45,599 nt of DNA from Chloroflexi bacterium OLB14 (GCA_001567105.1 LMZR01000005.1:1-45599); one strand, 5' to 3'; shown: positions 9,107 through 20,079, counted from the stretch's first letter. A program made the numbers and translations. The notes: a model not told the origin generated them from the letters alone.

Positions 9107-10667
9107 AATGAGCAATCGTTAACCCATACTCAATCGAATCAGCCAATGCGCGCCAACTGGCTTCGATGATATTTGTGCTAGCACCAACTGTACTCCAACG
9201 TGATGTTGAATTGCGAGTATCAATCAACACGCGCGTAATGGCTTCGGTGCCATGATCTGAATCTAAAATTCTAACTTTGTAATCAGATAAATGAAATTTT
9301 TGAATTTGTGGATAATACGAAGCCAATGCTTTTCGCAAAGCAAGATCTAAAGCATTGACAGGTCCATTGCCTTCGGCGGCAGTGTGAAATAACTCGCCTT
9401 GCACTTTTACTTTAACAGTTGCTTCTGCTAAAATGCCACGTCCCGCACGATGTTCAACATTGACAAAAAAATCAACCAATTCAAATGGTGCAGTGTAATT
9501 TAATTCTTGGCGTTTCAACATCATGGCTACCGATGCTTCTGCCGCTTCAAATGAAAAGCCACGCGCTTCCAATTCTTTAATTTCATTTAACACTGGCAAC
9601 ACTTCTGCACTTTCAACTTCAACGCCATGTTCTTCGGCTTTGCTTAATAAATTTCCTCTGCCAGATAAATCTGAAACGACCACGCGCATTTTGTTACCAA
9701 CAATTTCAGGTTGCACATGTTGATACGATTGCGCGTTACGTCTCATGGCTGCTACATGCACGCCACCTTTATGTGCAAATGCAGATTTCCCAACAAACGG
9801 CAAATGTTCATTCGGCGTCACATTGGCAACTTCAGCCACAAAATGAGATAAATCAGACAACTTGCTGATGTTTCCTTTTGGCAAACATGTGTAGCCCATT
9901 TTCAATTCGAGGTCTGCCATAATTGAAATTAAATTTGCATTGCCACAGCGTTCACCAACTCCGTTAATTGTGCCTTGCACTTGTATCGCACCATTACGAA
10001 TTGCGATTAATGAATTGACGACTGCACATTCAGAATCATTATGCGTATGAATCCCCAGCGGATGAGAAAGCGCTTCTTTTAACTTGCTGATAATTGATTC
10101 TATTTCCCACGGCAGTGTGCCTCCGTTTGTATCGCACAACACCACAGTTTCAGCGCCACCCCGAATGGCGGCTTTCAATGTTTCAATGGCATAAGATGAA
10201 TCTGCTTTATAACCATCAAAAAAATGTTCAGCATCGTAAATGACTCGTTTATTATTTGCTTTGAGATAGGCAACCGATTGTTCGATGATTCTTAAATTAT
10301 CTTCAAGCGTGGTCAATAAAACTTCTTTGACGTGTAACGTCCATGTTTTGCCGAAGATAGTACAAACTGGTGTTTGTGAATCAAGCAAGGCTTTGATGTT
10401 AGCATCATCTTCGGGTCCACCTTTGACTCTGCAAGTGGAACCAAATGCCGCGATTAAAGAATTTTTCCATTGCATATCTTTAGCGCGTTCAAAGAACTCA
10501 ACATCTTTTGGGTTTGAGCCTGGCCAGCCACCTTCAATGAAAGCAACACCTAAATCATCAAGTTTTTGAGCAACACGAATCTTGTCATTGCCTGAAAGTG
10601 TAAACCCTTCAGACTGTGTGCCATCGCGTAGAGTTGTGTCGTAGATTTGTATAAGGGGTAAATCCAT
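9105..10667 (-). CDS. cimA: (R)-citramalate synthase (CimA)
   Basis: Condenses pyruvate with acetyl-CoA to citramalate, the threonine-independent entry to isoleucine. It is a DRE-TIM metallolyase: DTTLRDGTQSEG at residues 9-20, then GIHTHNDSECAV with the metal-binding HxH, and a C-terminal allosteric domain. Its 520 residues and the SEG variant of the motif separate it from LeuA (EQSPG) in the same operon. ATG 10667 follows AAGG. The open frame extends to 10724, but that extension (RKLRITNYELRITK) is the translated intergenic repeat. Presence of both cimA and leuA suggests Ile is made from pyruvate; no threonine dehydratase is seen here. Confidence 0.92.
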   Translation of the reverse strand: MDLPLIQIYDTTLRDGTQSEGFTLSGNDKIRVAQKLDDLGVAFIEGGWPGSNPKDVEFFERAKDMQWKNSLIAAFGSTCRVKGGPEDDANIKALLDSQTPVCTIFGKTWTLHVKEVLLTTLEDNLRIIEQSVAYLKANNKRVIYDAEHFFDGYKADSSYAIETLKAAIRGGAETVVLCDTNGGTLPWEIESIISKLKEALSHPLGIHTHNDSECAVVNSLIAIRNGAIQVQGTINGVGERCGNANLISIMADLELKMGYTCLPKGNISKLSDLSHFVAEVANVTPNEHLPFVGKSAFAHKGGVHVAAMRRNAQSYQHVQPEIVGNKMRVVVSDLSGRGNLLSKAEEHGVEVESAEVLPVLNEIKELEARGFSFEAAEASVAMMLKRQELNYTAPFELVDFFVNVEHRAGRGILAEATVKVKVQGELFHTAAEGNGPVNALDLALRKALASYYPQIQKFHLSDYKVRILDSDHGTEAITRVLIDTRNSTSRWSTVGASTNIIEASWRALADSIEYGLTIAH

Positions 10668-10680
10668 AATATTACCTTTT

Positions 10681-10740
10681 GTGATTCGTAATTCGTAATT
10701 CGTAATTCGTAATTTACGCATCACGGATTACGAATTACGT
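10681..10740. repeat. Tandem ATTCGTAAT repeat between leuD and cimA
   Basis: ATTCGTAATTCGTAATTCGT is followed by the inverted words GGATTACGAATTACG. The leuD stop codon (10735-10737) lies inside the repeat, and the false N-terminal extension of cimA comes from translating it. Confidence 0.75.
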
Positions 10741-11316
10741 TCTCGCTTCATATTCCTTAATTTGATTCTCAAAATTCATAATGTAGCCAAGTTCATCTAC
10801 ACCATTTAGCAAACAAGTTTTGTTAAATGAATCAATTGGGAATGTAAAAGAGCCTCCAGCGAAAGAAACGGTTTGGGTTGCCAAATCAACTGTCAGTTCG
10901 GCGTGAGGCGCTTCTTCATATAAATCAAAAAGCATTTTGTGAGTAGCATCATCCACCACGATGGGAATTAATCCATTCTTCAAAGCGTTGTTGCGAAAAA
11001 TATCTGCAAACGAAGTTGAGATGACAGCGCGAAAACCAAAACTGGTGAGTGCCCACGGAGCATGTTCGCGGCTGGAGCCACAACCGAAATTATCACCTGC
11101 TAATAAAATTTTTGATTCTTTCGCTTCGGGCTTGTTGATGATGAAATCTTGTTTGGGAGTTTTATCATCGTTATAACGCCAGTTATAAAAGAGTGCATCT
11201 GCCAATCCATTTTTATCTGTGACTTTTAGAAATTGGGCAGGGATGATTTGATCTGTGTCAATGTCGTTGACTGGAATTGAAATCATGCGAGAAGTTAAGT
11301 TTGTGAATTGAGCCAT
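10735..11316 (-). CDS. leuD: 3-isopropylmalate dehydratase small subunit (LeuD)
   Basis: Small subunit (swivelling domain) of isopropylmalate isomerase, which with LeuC interconverts 2- and 3-isopropylmalate. It has 193 residues, standard length. Motifs are DIDTDQIIPAQFLK near the N-terminus and GDNFGCGSSREHAPWAL, the substrate-binding loop. ATG 11316 has a GGAAA upstream. It follows leuC in the operon, across a tandem octamer repeat. The stop codon falls inside the next repeat block. Confidence 0.95.
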   Translation of the reverse strand: MAQFTNLTSRMISIPVNDIDTDQIIPAQFLKVTDKNGLADALFYNWRYNDDKTPKQDFIINKPEAKESKILLAGDNFGCGSSREHAPWALTSFGFRAVISTSFADIFRNNALKNGLIPIVVDDATHKMLFDLYEEAPHAELTVDLATQTVSFAGGSFTFPIDSFNKTCLLNGVDELGYIMNFENQIKEYEART

Positions 11317-11334
11317 AGGTTTATTTCCTTATTA

Positions 11335-11432
11335 GGTAAACAAGTAGACAAGTAAATAAGTAAATAAGTAAACAAGTAAACAAGTAAATAAGTAAACATG
11401 TTTTTTCGTGTGTACCTGTTTACTTGTTTACT
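11335..11432. repeat. Tandem octamer repeat with inverted partner (copy 1)
   Basis: About eight copies of an 8-base unit of the type AAGTAAAC/AAGTAAAT are followed, after a short spacer, by the reverse complement GTTTACTTGTTTAC. The leuC stop codon lies in its edge. Related blocks occur at 14705-14819 and 15901-16007. Confidence 0.8.
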
Positions 11433-12831
11433 ACAAAATTGTCCTCGGGTCTGTGACGACTCCATTGATTGCAGTGGCGGCAGCAGTGATGGGGCTTGCT
11501 AAAAATGTTCGTCCACCTTTGCCTTGACGACCTTCAAAATTTCTATTGCTGGTTGAAACTGCATATTGTTCAGGGCGTAATTGATCGCCGTTCATTGCAA
11601 TACACATACTGCATCCTGCTTCGCGCCATTCGCCGCCTGCTTGTTTGAAAATTTTATCTAAGCCTTCTTGCTCGGCTTGTTTCTTTACATCTTGTGAGCC
11701 TGGTACAACCATGAGACGTAAACCATCAGCAACTTTTCTATCTTTTAAGAATGAAGCGGCGAGACGTAAATCTGAAATGCGTGAGTTGGTACATGAGCCA
11801 ATGAAAACTACATCTACTTTTTGACCTAACAAGGATTGACCAGGTTGTAAGCCCATATACGTCATTGCTTTTTCAAATGCGGCTTTTTGTGATGACTCGC
11901 TAAACGATTCAACTGTTGGGATTCGGTCTGTGATTTTCATACCCATGCCAGGGTTTGTTCCGTAAGTAATCATCGGTTCAAGTTCAGAAGCATTGAGCGT
12001 GATGGATTTATCATACACAGCACCTTCATCACTTGGTAATGATTTCCATTTTGCAACTGCTTTATCCCATTCTGCGCCTTTGGGTGCAAATTCGCGTCCA
12101 TGCAAATATTCAAACGTATTTTCATCGGGAGCAATCATGCCTGCTCTTGCCCCACCTTCGATAGACATGTTGCAAATCGTCATGCGTTGTTCCATAGTTA
12201 ATGAACGAATCGCTTCGCCCGTATATTCAAATACATGACCTGTTCCCCCACCGACTCCTATCTTCGCAATCAATGCCAGAATAATATCTTTGGCTGAAAC
12301 GCCATTTGATAATGTTCCATCCACACGCACTTCATAAGTTTTCGGTTTCTTTTGTAACAAACATTGTGTTGCTAACACATGTTCAACTTCACTTGTTCCA
12401 ATTCCAAATGCTAAAGCACCGAATGCGCCATGTGTGGCGGTGTGACTATCTCCACACACAATCGTCATGCCTGGTTGTGTGCGACCAAGTTCAGGTCCAA
12501 TCACATGCACAATGCCTCTATGTGGACTCGTCATGCCATGTAATGTGATTCCAAATTCAGCCGCATTTGTTTCCATCTGTTTAATTTGAGCGGCGGCTAA
12601 AGCATCTGCAATGGGAACATCTATCGGCGTGGTAGGAATCGAATGATCCATTGTTGCTAAAGTTTTATCTGGTCTGCGGACTTTTAATCCGCGTTGGCGA
12701 AGCCCAGTAAAGGCTTGTGGTGATGTAACTTCATGCACAAGATGTAAATCAATATATAAAACTGCGGGAGCATCTGGTTGTTCGGCGACAACATGCGAGT
12801 CCCATATTTTTTGAAACAGAGTTTTTGGCAT
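11431..12831 (-). CDS. leuC: 3-isopropylmalate dehydratase large subunit (LeuC)
   Basis: Aconitase-family subunit that carries the 4Fe-4S cluster. The three cluster cysteines are visible in GSCTNSR and in CSMCIAMN. Other motifs are [24 protein letters not shown] and the C-terminal [11 protein letters not shown] start it at ATG 12831 ([15 protein letters not shown], 466 residues, family length) behind AGGA. The open frame runs on to 12999, but those 56 extra codons are translated family A repeat. Confidence 0.95.
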   Translation of the reverse strand: MPKTLFQKIWDSHVVAEQPDAPAVLYIDLHLVHEVTSPQAFTGLRQRGLKVRRPDKTLATMDHSIPTTPIDVPIADALAAAQIKQMETNAAEFGITLHGMTSPHRGIVHVIGPELGRTQPGMTIVCGDSHTATHGAFGALAFGIGTSEVEHVLATQCLLQKKPKTYEVRVDGTLSNGVSAKDIILALIAKIGVGGGTGHVFEYTGEAIRSLTMEQRMTICNMSIEGGARAGMIAPDENTFEYLHGREFAPKGAEWDKAVAKWKSLPSDEGAVYDKSITLNASELEPMITYGTNPGMGMKITDRIPTVESFSESSQKAAFEKAMTYMGLQPGQSLLGQKVDVVFIGSCTNSRISDLRLAASFLKDRKVADGLRLMVVPGSQDVKKQAEQEGLDKIFKQAGGEWREAGCSMCIAMNGDQLRPEQYAVSTSNRNFEGRQGKGGRTFLASPITAAATAINGVVTDPRTIL

Positions 12832-12854
12832 AGTTTTCCTTTTTATAAATAATC

Positions 12855-13019
12855 CGTTGGTTGAGTAGGGCGAGTGCTTGTCTCGCCCGTATCGAAACCA
12901 ACAAGTAACAAGAATACTTTTAATATTTTTTATATTTCTATTAACTGGTGGCCTCGATACGCCGCAAAGAACAAGTATTTCGAAAAACTCGTCAACCAAG
13001 CGCGGCTACTCGACCACCG
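12855..13019. repeat. Family A paired hairpin element, copy 2
   Basis: The left hairpin GTTGGTT-GAGTA-GGGCGAG...CTCGCCC-GTATCGA-AACCAAC pairs perfectly outside the invariant internal loop. The right half begins TCGATAC and ends TACTCGACCACC. It separates leuA from leuC and creates a false N-terminal extension of leuC. Confidence 0.88.
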
Positions 13020-13043
13020 AATTACCAATTACTAATTACCAAC

Positions 13044-14687
13044 TTACCCCAGCATCACTCCAAAATCATTTCTCACTTTATCATCACTGCCTTCGGTTTG
13101 AGCAATGATTAATTTATTCAACGCATTGAGATATGCCTTAGCGCTAGCAACTATAATATCTGTATCTGCGCCATGCCCGCCATACACGCGGATATGTTCC
13201 TTTTCACTTTGTGGATCCATTGTTGTATAACCATTTTCACTTTGAATACGCACACTTACTTCACCTAAGGCATCAATCCCCGCGGTGATAGCGTGAATAT
13301 TAAATTCAAGCAATCTATTGGGAACATTCACAATCGCGCGCACTGCTTTATACGTTGCATCTACTGGGCCAGAACCCATACTAGCATGTGAATAAATTTT
13401 TCCATCGGGTGCTTTCAAACGTACTGTAGCAGTTGGCATTCCCATCGTGCCACAAGTTACTTGCAAACCATCTAAAACATACACATCACGCGGTTTATAA
13501 AATTCATCTGCAATCACGGCTTCTAAATCTAAATCAGTGATGACCTTTTTTCTATCAGCCAATTGTTTGAAGCGCGCAAAAGCTTTATCAAGTTCAACCT
13601 CATCTAATGAATGTCCCATTTCTGCTAAACGATTTCGCAAAGCATGACGACCCGAATGTTTTCCCAACACCAAGTTAGATTGATTCACACCTACATCTTC
13701 TGGGCGCATAATTTCATAAGTAGTTTGATGTTTCAACATACCATCTTGATGAATACCTGCTTCATGTGCAAAAGCATTTGCACCCACAATGGCTTTGTTC
13801 GGTTGAACCATCATGCCTGTGTAATTGCTGACCAATTTACTCATGCGTGAAATTTGTTTTGTATCAATACCAGTTTCTAAATTAAAAACTGGATGCCTTG
13901 TTTTCAACGCCATGACAACTTCTTCAAGTGATGTATTACCAGCACGTTCACCGATTCCATTAATCGTCACTTCTGCTTGGCGCGCTCCCGCCCGAATACC
14001 TGCTAATGTATTTGCAGTGGCTAATCCCAAATCATCATGGCAATGCACTGAAACAGTAATGCCATCGTGCATACCAGGTGTATGTTTAATAATGCCATCA
14101 ATTAATTTATAAAATTCATCAGGCGTTGTATAACCAACTGTGTCAGGAATATTCAAAGTTGTTGCACCAGATTTAATCGCTTCACCTAAAACCACATACA
14201 AAAATTCTGGCTCAGAACGCCCTGCATCTTCTGGCGAAAACTCCACATCATCACAAAGTGATTTTGCATACGCCACCATTTCAGAAACTCTTTGTACAAC
14301 TTCTTCAGCATCCATTTTCAATTTATGCTTCATATGAATCGGAGACGTTGCTAAAAACGTATGAATGCGCGGATGTTTTGCAAATTGAATCGCTTCCCAT
14401 GCTTTATCAATATCAGATTTATTTGCGCGTGCTAAGCCTGCGATGATAGGAACTTTCGCTTCATGCTGACTTTTAGTTGGGTTGCCCACTTCAACTGCAA
14501 TTTGTCTGACGGCTTCCAAATCATCTGGTGATGCGGCGGGAAATCCTGCTTCAATAACATCCACACCCAAACGTGCGAGGTTATGTGCCACTTCAAGTTT
14601 TTCAGCCGAAGTCATAGTCGCCCCAGGTGATTGTTCACCATCGCGTAATGTCGTATCAAAAATCCTAACGTAATTATTGTTTGTCAT
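13044..14687 (-). CDS. leuA: 2-isopropylmalate synthase (LeuA)
   Basis: Condenses 2-oxoisovalerate with acetyl-CoA, the committed step to leucine. Motifs are [12 protein letters not shown] at residues 11-22, [14 protein letters not shown] with the metal HxH, and [14 protein letters not shown]-terminal regulatory domain (roughly residues 390-547, with [12 protein letters not shown]) is the leucine-feedback module of the family. At 547 residues it is slightly longer than the typical short LeuA. ATG 14687 has GGAAGAG upstream. It is in the operon between ilvC and leuC and is set off by repeats on both sides. Confidence 0.95.
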   Translation of the reverse strand: MTNNNYVRIFDTTLRDGEQSPGATMTSAEKLEVAHNLARLGVDVIEAGFPAASPDDLEAVRQIAVEVGNPTKSQHEAKVPIIAGLARANKSDIDKAWEAIQFAKHPRIHTFLATSPIHMKHKLKMDAEEVVQRVSEMVAYAKSLCDDVEFSPEDAGRSEPEFLYVVLGEAIKSGATTLNIPDTVGYTTPDEFYKLIDGIIKHTPGMHDGITVSVHCHDDLGLATANTLAGIRAGARQAEVTINGIGERAGNTSLEEVVMALKTRHPVFNLETGIDTKQISRMSKLVSNYTGMMVQPNKAIVGANAFAHEAGIHQDGMLKHQTTYEIMRPEDVGVNQSNLVLGKHSGRHALRNRLAEMGHSLDEVELDKAFARFKQLADRKKVITDLDLEAVIADEFYKPRDVYVLDGLQVTCGTMGMPTATVRLKAPDGKIYSHASMGSGPVDATYKAVRAIVNVPNRLLEFNIHAITAGIDALGEVSVRIQSENGYTTMDPQSEKEHIRVYGGHGADTDIIVASAKAYLNALNKLIIAQTEGSDDKVRNDFGVMLG

Positions 14688-14704
14688 GGTCTCTTCCTTT
14701 CGGT

Positions 14705-14819
14705 GGAGTAAACAAGTAGATAAGTAGACAAGTAGCTAAGTAAACAGGTGATATTCTTTTGCATGTGTTTCCCTGTGTACTTGTTTACATTTTTACCTGT
14801 ATACCTGTTTACCTGTTCC
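14705..14819. repeat. Tandem octamer repeat with inverted partner (copy 2)
   Basis: AGTAAACAAGTAGATAAGTA-type octamers on the left and the reverse complement (TGTTTACCTGTTCC type) on the right form a large imperfect hairpin between ilvC and leuA. Confidence 0.75.
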
Positions 14820-14822
14820 TTC

Positions 14823-15875
14823 CTACTTCTTCCAATTCTCAGGTCTCAACGATCTCACAGCCGCACCAGCACGCCACATTTCAGAATCACGAATTTCAGC
14901 CAGTTCTTTATCCAGCTTTTCACGATAATCAGGTTTGCTATTCGCTTCCAAAGTGATTCTCGCTTCATTACCAGATACTACACTTTGATATAAATCTTTG
15001 AACACAGGCGCAACTGCATCACGGAATTTATTTTTCCAATCTAATGCGCCACGTTGCGCAGTAGTGGAGCAATTGGCATACATCCAATCCATACCATTCT
15101 GACCAACCAACCGAATCAATGATTGAGTCAATTCTTCAACTGTTTCATTAAATGCTTCTGACGGAGAATGTCCATTCTTACGAAGTTCGTTATATTGTGC
15201 TTCCATCACACCTGCTAAAGCACCCATCAAAACACCACGTTCACCTGTTAAATCTGAATACACTTCTTTTTCAAAAGTAGTGGGGAATAAATATCCAGCC
15301 CCAATAGCAATGCCTAACGCAATTGTTCTTTCTCTTGCTTTACCTGTCGCATCTTGATGTACTGCAAAACTAGCATTGATTCCAGAACCGTCTAAGAAAT
15401 TTGTTCGCACGCTACGACCAGACCCCTTTGGGGCAACCAACGCCACGTCCACATGAGGCGGAGGAATCACACCAGTATCATCTTTGAAAGTGACAGAAAA
15501 TCCATGCGAAAAATAAAGCATATCGCCTTGATTCAAATTCTCAACAATCTTCGACCATTGCGAACGTTGCCCCGCATCGGATAACAAATACTGAATCACA
15601 GTTCCTTTTTCCGCCGCTTCTTCAACAGAAAATAAAGTTTCACCAGGCACCCAACCATCTTCAATTGCCTTATCCCAATTTTTTGTGCCTTCGCGTTGAC
15701 CAACAATTACTTTAATTCCATTGTCACGCATGTTCATTGCCTGCGCAGGTCCTTGCACACCATAACCCAACACAGCCACAACTTCATCTTTCAAAACTTC
15801 ACGCGCCTTATCAAGTGAAAACTCATCACGCGTTACAACTTCCTCTTCCACACCACCGAAATTAATTTTTGCCAT
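14823..15875 (-). CDS. ilvC: Ketol-acid reductoisomerase (IlvC)
   Basis: Isomerises and reduces acetolactate or acetohydroxybutyrate with NAD(P)H, the second common step of Val/Leu/Ile synthesis. The nucleotide-binding loop VLGYGVQGPAQA lies at about residues 35-46, followed by the IlvN domain (HGFSVTFK) and the C-terminal catalytic domain with DLTGERGVLMGALAG. At 350 residues it is a class I enzyme. ATG 15875 follows AGGAG. It is in the operon after ilvH, across the third octamer repeat. Confidence 0.94.
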   Translation of the reverse strand: MAKINFGGVEEEVVTRDEFSLDKAREVLKDEVVAVLGYGVQGPAQAMNMRDNGIKVIVGQREGTKNWDKAIEDGWVPGETLFSVEEAAEKGTVIQYLLSDAGQRSQWSKIVENLNQGDMLYFSHGFSVTFKDDTGVIPPPHVDVALVAPKGSGRSVRTNFLDGSGINASFAVHQDATGKARERTIALGIAIGAGYLFPTTFEKEVYSDLTGERGVLMGALAGVMEAQYNELRKNGHSPSEAFNETVEELTQSLIRLVGQNGMDWMYANCSTTAQRGALDWKNKFRDAVAPVFKDLYQSVVSGNEARITLEANSKPDYREKLDKELAEIRDSEMWRAGAAVRSLRPENWKK

Positions 15876-15900
15876 TTTATAATTCTCCTAATTTATGTTT

Positions 15901-16007
15901 GAGGTAAAGAAGTAAATAGGTAAACAAGGAAACAGGTACACAGGTTACTTACCTACTTTCTACTTTCCACTTCCTACTTGTCTACTTATCTACTTATCCA
16001 CTTTCTC
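15901..16007. repeat. Tandem octamer repeat with inverted partner (copy 3)
   Basis: The most degenerate of three octamer blocks: AAGTAAATAGGTAAACAAGG on the left and CTACTTGTCTACTTATCTAC on the right are inverted with respect to each other. It lies between ilvH and ilvC. Confidence 0.65.
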
Positions 16008-16566
16008 ACGGCGCCATCTCCACCATATCCATCACATTTTCATGCTGATTACCATTCATACCAGGCATACGGCGCACACCATCATTCACACCACGCGTCA
16101 TAGAAACTTGACCCGTGCGAACCATTTCCACAATTCCAATCGGGCGAAGCAATTCAATCATGCCTTCAATCTTGTCTTCTGTTCCTGTAATTTCAACAAT
16201 CACAGAATCAATTGCCACATCTACAATGCGCGCGCGAAAAATTTCAGCCAAGCCATTAACTTCGGCACGACGCTCAGGACCCACTCTCACCTTTATCAAA
16301 GCCAAATCTCTTGTTACCGTTGGTTGATGAGTCACATCTTGCACATCAATCACGTTGACCAACTTATAAAGATTCGCCTCAATACGATGCGCATCAATAT
16401 CACCATTCGGGCAATCCACCACAATACTCATGCGTGAAACATCCGAGTTTTCAGTTGTACCTACATTCAAAGATTCAATATTAAAATTTCGTCTGCGAAA
16501 CAAAGAGGCGATACGATTCAATACACCAGGTTTATTCTCTACTAATGCAATAAATTTGTAATTCAT
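16006..16566 (-). CDS. ilvH: Acetolactate synthase small (regulatory) subunit
   Basis: Regulatory subunit of acetohydroxyacid synthase, giving valine feedback. The N-terminal ACT domain is clear (ENKPGVLNRIASLFRRRNFN, residues 11-30). A second ALS-type domain follows, around VRVGPERRAEV and IVEITGTEDKIEG. It has 186 residues including a poorly conserved tail. ATG 16566 follows GGAGA. It lies about 70 nt downstream of ilvB, the catalytic subunit. Confidence 0.94.
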   Translation of the reverse strand: MNYKFIALVENKPGVLNRIASLFRRRNFNIESLNVGTTENSDVSRMSIVVDCPNGDIDAHRIEANLYKLVNVIDVQDVTHQPTVTRDLALIKVRVGPERRAEVNGLAEIFRARIVDVAIDSVIVEITGTEDKIEGMIELLRPIGIVEMVRTGQVSMTRGVNDGVRRMPGMNGNQHENVMDMVEMAP

Positions 16567-16633
16567 AATTCTCCAATTCTCTTTCTTCTTTCCTCTTTCA
16601 TCACAACGAAAAAAAGGAAAGGCTATATGTTTC

Positions 16634-18322
16634 TCAAACTGTTTTCACAGGTCTCTGTATCATTTCATCCAGCGCCGCCCCTGTTGGCACCATTGGATAA
16701 ACTGCTTCTTCTTGCTCGACTCTGAATTCCAACACAACTGGACCTTGAGTTTTTCTTGCCCATTCAATCGCTTCATTCACTTCCTCATGCTTGGTGACTC
16801 TCCGAGCAGGCACGCCATGCGCCTCAGCCAATTTGACAAAATCTGGTGTGAGCATATTCACTGCTGAATAACGTTTGTCAAAGAAAAATTCTTGCCACTG
16901 CCTTACCATCCCCAAATATTGATTATTCATAATGGCAACTTTAACATTTGCATTTTCTTGCACAGCAGTTGTTAATTCAGCGGCAGTCATTTGGAATCCA
17001 CCATCACCAGCAATTGCCCAAATCTCTTGATCTTTCGCCGCAAACCATGCACCGATAGCCGAAGGTAAACCAAAGCCCATTGTCCCTGCCCCACCAGAAG
17101 TCAGCCAACGATTCGGTTTATCCAAAGAATAATATTGCGCCGCCCACATCTGATGTTGACCCACATCCGTTGTGACAATGGCATTGCCATCGGTTGCTTT
17201 CCAAATATCAGCAATCAGATGAGCCACATATAATTTTCCATCTTCTTCCCAATTCATAATACTGCGAGAATCCGCTTCGGCTTTCCACTCATTAATTTCT
17301 TTCTTCCATTCATCATGGTCATATTCATCAACTAAAGGAATTAGATCGGATAACACATTTTTCAAATCACCAACCAAAGGCACATCTACAAAAACATTTT
17401 TATGAATTTCAGATGGATCAATTTCAATATGAATCTTTTTAGCACGCGGTGCATACGTTTTCAACGTACCAGTTACGCGATCATCAAAACGCATACCGAA
17501 AGCCAAAATCAAATCCGAATTTTGAATTGCTAAATTCGTATGCACTTCACCATGCATACCCATCATCCCCAAACTTAATTCATGTGAAGCAGGGAACGCA
17601 CCTAAGCCCAACAACGTACTCGCTACTGGCGTTTGAGTCTTAACTGCAAATTGCATCAACTCCTCTTCTGCTTTAGACATCAAGACACCATGCCCACATA
17701 AAATAATTGGCTTCTTTGCTTTTTCAATTAAATCAACGGCTTGGTCTAATAATTTCTTCGGTGAACGCATCACAGGTTGATAACCCGCTAATTTCACTTC
17801 TTCAGGGAAAACAAATTCACAAGTTTCAACTTGAGCATTTTTACAAATATCAATCAACACAGGACCAGGTCTGCCACTGCGAGCAATATAAAATGCTTCG
17901 CGAATTGTTTCTGCAATTTCATCAGCCCGTGTTATTAAATAATTATGTTTTGTAATCGGCAAAGTGATTCCAGTTACATCTGTTTCTTGAAAAGCATCAC
18001 CACCAATTAAATGCGCCGCCACTTGACCAGTGATAAAAACAACAGGAACAGAATCCATCATAGCAGTACAAATACCTGTTACCAAATTTGTAGCACCTGG
18101 ACCAGATGTCGCCATTGCAACACCAACTTTCCCCGAAGCGCGAGCATATCCATCCGCCATGTGCGCCGCCCCTTGCTCATGCCTCACCAACACATGATGC
18201 ACAGGATAATTCAACATAGCATCATAAATCGGCATGTTGGCACCACCTGGGTAACCAAACACAACTTCCACACCTTCACGCATCAAACATTCCCAAACAA
18301 TTTCTGCACCTTTTAATTTCAT
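16634..18322 (-). CDS. ilvB: Acetolactate synthase large (catalytic) subunit
   Basis: TPP-dependent enzyme that condenses pyruvate with pyruvate or 2-oxobutanoate. Motifs are [15 protein letters not shown] with the N-terminal domain, [16 protein letters not shown] with the catalytic Glu, the FAD-domain region [11 protein letters not shown], and the TPP motif GDGGFQMT...NN. ATG 18322 ([11 protein letters not shown], 562 residues) is chosen because GGAG lies five bases upstream; a GTG six bases earlier would overlap that site. It follows ilvD across a palindromic element. Confidence 0.95.
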   Translation of the reverse strand: MKLKGAEIVWECLMREGVEVVFGYPGGANMPIYDAMLNYPVHHVLVRHEQGAAHMADGYARASGKVGVAMATSGPGATNLVTGICTAMMDSVPVVFITGQVAAHLIGGDAFQETDVTGITLPITKHNYLITRADEIAETIREAFYIARSGRPGPVLIDICKNAQVETCEFVFPEEVKLAGYQPVMRSPKKLLDQAVDLIEKAKKPIILCGHGVLMSKAEEELMQFAVKTQTPVASTLLGLGAFPASHELSLGMMGMHGEVHTNLAIQNSDLILAFGMRFDDRVTGTLKTYAPRAKKIHIEIDPSEIHKNVFVDVPLVGDLKNVLSDLIPLVDEYDHDEWKKEINEWKAEADSRSIMNWEEDGKLYVAHLIADIWKATDGNAIVTTDVGQHQMWAAQYYSLDKPNRWLTSGGAGTMGFGLPSAIGAWFAAKDQEIWAIAGDGGFQMTAAELTTAVQENANVKVAIMNNQYLGMVRQWQEFFFDKRYSAVNMLTPDFVKLAEAHGVPARRVTKHEEVNEAIEWARKTQGPVVLEFRVEQEEAVYPMVPTGAALDEMIQRPVKTV

Positions 18323-18335
18323 TCTCACTCCTTAA

Positions 18336-18403
18336 TGTAGGTCACGTTTTCAACGTGACTAACAAAATTAATTTCTATCGTCACGCTACAAGCGTGACCT
18401 ACG
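18336..18403. repeat. Family B palindromic element, copy 1
   Basis: GTAGGTCACG-TTTTCAA-CGTGAC and GTCACG-CTACAAG-CGTGACCTAC form two adjacent hairpins that are also inverted to each other. The ilvD stop codon TAG is the outer edge of the element. A nearly identical copy lies at 29700-29759 and a half copy at 30430-30459. Confidence 0.85.
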
Positions 18404-20066
18404 ATTCCAACACCGCGCCCGTATCTGCACTGGTGACAAAATGTGAATATCGCTTCAACCATTTTGATGTTGTTTTTGATTTGAACTCTGGCAACGCCTC
18501 AAGCCGATTTTTAATTTCCGCTTCACTTAACTTGACCTGCAAACTGCGTGCTGTCAAATCAATTTGGATTATGTCCCCAGCCTTAAGTGCTGCTATCGGA
18601 CCTCCCGCCGCCGCTTCTGGTGATACATGACCAATACATGCCCCACGTGTCCCACCGCTAAATCTTCCATCCGTTATCAATGCAACTTTATCGCCAAGCC
18701 CTTGACCCATAATGGCTGATGTCGGCGATAACATTTCTTGCATACCAGGTCCGCCTTTTGGACCTTCATATCTCACCACAACACAATCGCCTGCTTTCAC
18801 TTGACCTTTCAAAATTCCAGCCATACATTCTTCTTGTGATTCAAAAATGACAGCAGGTCCTTCAAACTTCATCATAGATTCACTTACGCCACCAACTTTT
18901 ACAACAGCACCGTTTGGCGCGAGATTACCAAATAAAATAGATAAACCACCTCGTTTAGAATGTGCATTGTCATATCTTCGGATAACTTCTTCATCTTTGA
19001 TATCTGCCCCTTGAATCGATTCGCCTAATGTTTTTCCTGTCACTGTTAAGCGATCAAAATGCAACATACCTGTTCCCCACTGAATTTCGTTTAATATCGC
19101 TGGGATTCCACCTGCTCGATGAACATCTTCCATGTGCCATTTACCCGCTGGACTCACTTTACAAATATGCGGAACTTTATCTGCTACGGCATTGATTCTT
19201 TCTAGCGGATAATCTACACCTGCTTCGTTTGCTAATGCTAATGTATGCAAAACTGTATTAGATGAACCACCCATTGCCATGTCTAATGCAAAAGCATCAT
19301 CTATCGCTTCGGCTGTGACAATATCTCTTGGCTTAATATCACGTTCAATCAAAGTGGTGATTTGCTTCGCCGCTTGTTTTGCCAATGCTTCACGTTCAGG
19401 AGTTTTTGCTAATGCTGAACCGTTATATGGAAGTGCAAGCCCTAATACTTCCATCAAACAATTCATTGAATTAGCAGTGAACATGCCAGAACATGAACCA
19501 CAAGATGGACAAGCAAATTTTTCTAAAATTGTTAATCTTTTTTCATCTATCTTGCCTGCTGAAAATGCCCCCACGCCTTCAAACACTGAAACTAAATCTA
19601 TCGCCTCGCCTTCGGGAGTCATGCCTGCTTTCATTGCCCCACCTGAAATAAAAATCGTTGGGATGTTAACTCGCATTGCGCCAAGTAACATGCCAGGCAC
19701 AATCTTGTCACAATTTGGGATGCATACCATAGCATCAAACCTGTGAGCTTCGATCATAGTCTCCACACAGTCAGCAATTAGTTCGCGAGAAGGAAGCGAG
19801 TACTTCATCCCCAAATGACCCATAGCAATTCCATCATCCACACCAATGGTATTAAATTCAAAAGGCACACAACCTGCTTCGCGTACTGCTTGTTTCACCA
19901 ATTTGCCGAAATCTTGCAAATGCACATGACCAGGCACAACATCCACATAAGAATTGACAATAGCAACAAAAGGCTTGTTGAAATCATCATCTTGCAAGCC
20001 TGTGGCACGCAACAACGCCCGATGTGGTGCTTTATCAAATCCCTTTTTGACTGTATCTGAACGCAT
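18399..20066 (-). CDS. ilvD: Dihydroxy-acid dehydratase (IlvD)
   Basis: Fe-S dehydratase that makes 2-oxoisovalerate and 2-oxo-3-methylvalerate, the third common step of the pathway. Motifs are [14 protein letters not shown] and [19 protein letters not shown] with cluster cysteines, plus GRFSGGTRG near the C-terminus. It has 555 residues, normal length. ATG 20066 follows GGAG. It is the first structural gene behind the attenuator, so its expression should respond to branched-chain amino acid supply. Confidence 0.95.
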   Translation of the reverse strand: MRSDTVKKGFDKAPHRALLRATGLQDDDFNKPFVAIVNSYVDVVPGHVHLQDFGKLVKQAVREAGCVPFEFNTIGVDDGIAMGHLGMKYSLPSRELIADCVETMIEAHRFDAMVCIPNCDKIVPGMLLGAMRVNIPTIFISGGAMKAGMTPEGEAIDLVSVFEGVGAFSAGKIDEKRLTILEKFACPSCGSCSGMFTANSMNCLMEVLGLALPYNGSALAKTPEREALAKQAAKQITTLIERDIKPRDIVTAEAIDDAFALDMAMGGSSNTVLHTLALANEAGVDYPLERINAVADKVPHICKVSPAGKWHMEDVHRAGGIPAILNEIQWGTGMLHFDRLTVTGKTLGESIQGADIKDEEVIRRYDNAHSKRGGLSILFGNLAPNGAVVKVGGVSESMMKFEGPAVIFESQEECMAGILKGQVKAGDCVVVRYEGPKGGPGMQEMLSPTSAIMGQGLGDKVALITDGRFSGGTRGACIGHVSPEAAAGGPIAALKAGDIIQIDLTARSLQVKLSEAEIKNRLEALPEFKSKTTSKWLKRYSHFVTSADTGAVLES

Positions 20067-20079
20067 ACTTCTCCTTATT

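Noticed and set aside
10668..10724. N-terminal extension of CimA
   Set aside because: RKLRITNYELRITK is the translated ATTACG repeat; ATG 10667 gives the expected protein start.
11335..11432. CRISPR-like array
   Set aside because: Units are 8 bases, contiguous and without unique spacers, with an inverted partner block; no cas genes are present.
12832..12999. 56-residue N-terminal extension of LeuC
   Set aside because: The extension is the translated family A repeat; ATG 12831 has a ribosome binding site and gives the family length.
14748..14993. Plus-strand ORF with YLFTFLPVYLFTC
   Set aside because: It is the translated octamer repeat plus antisense of ilvC; no independent support.
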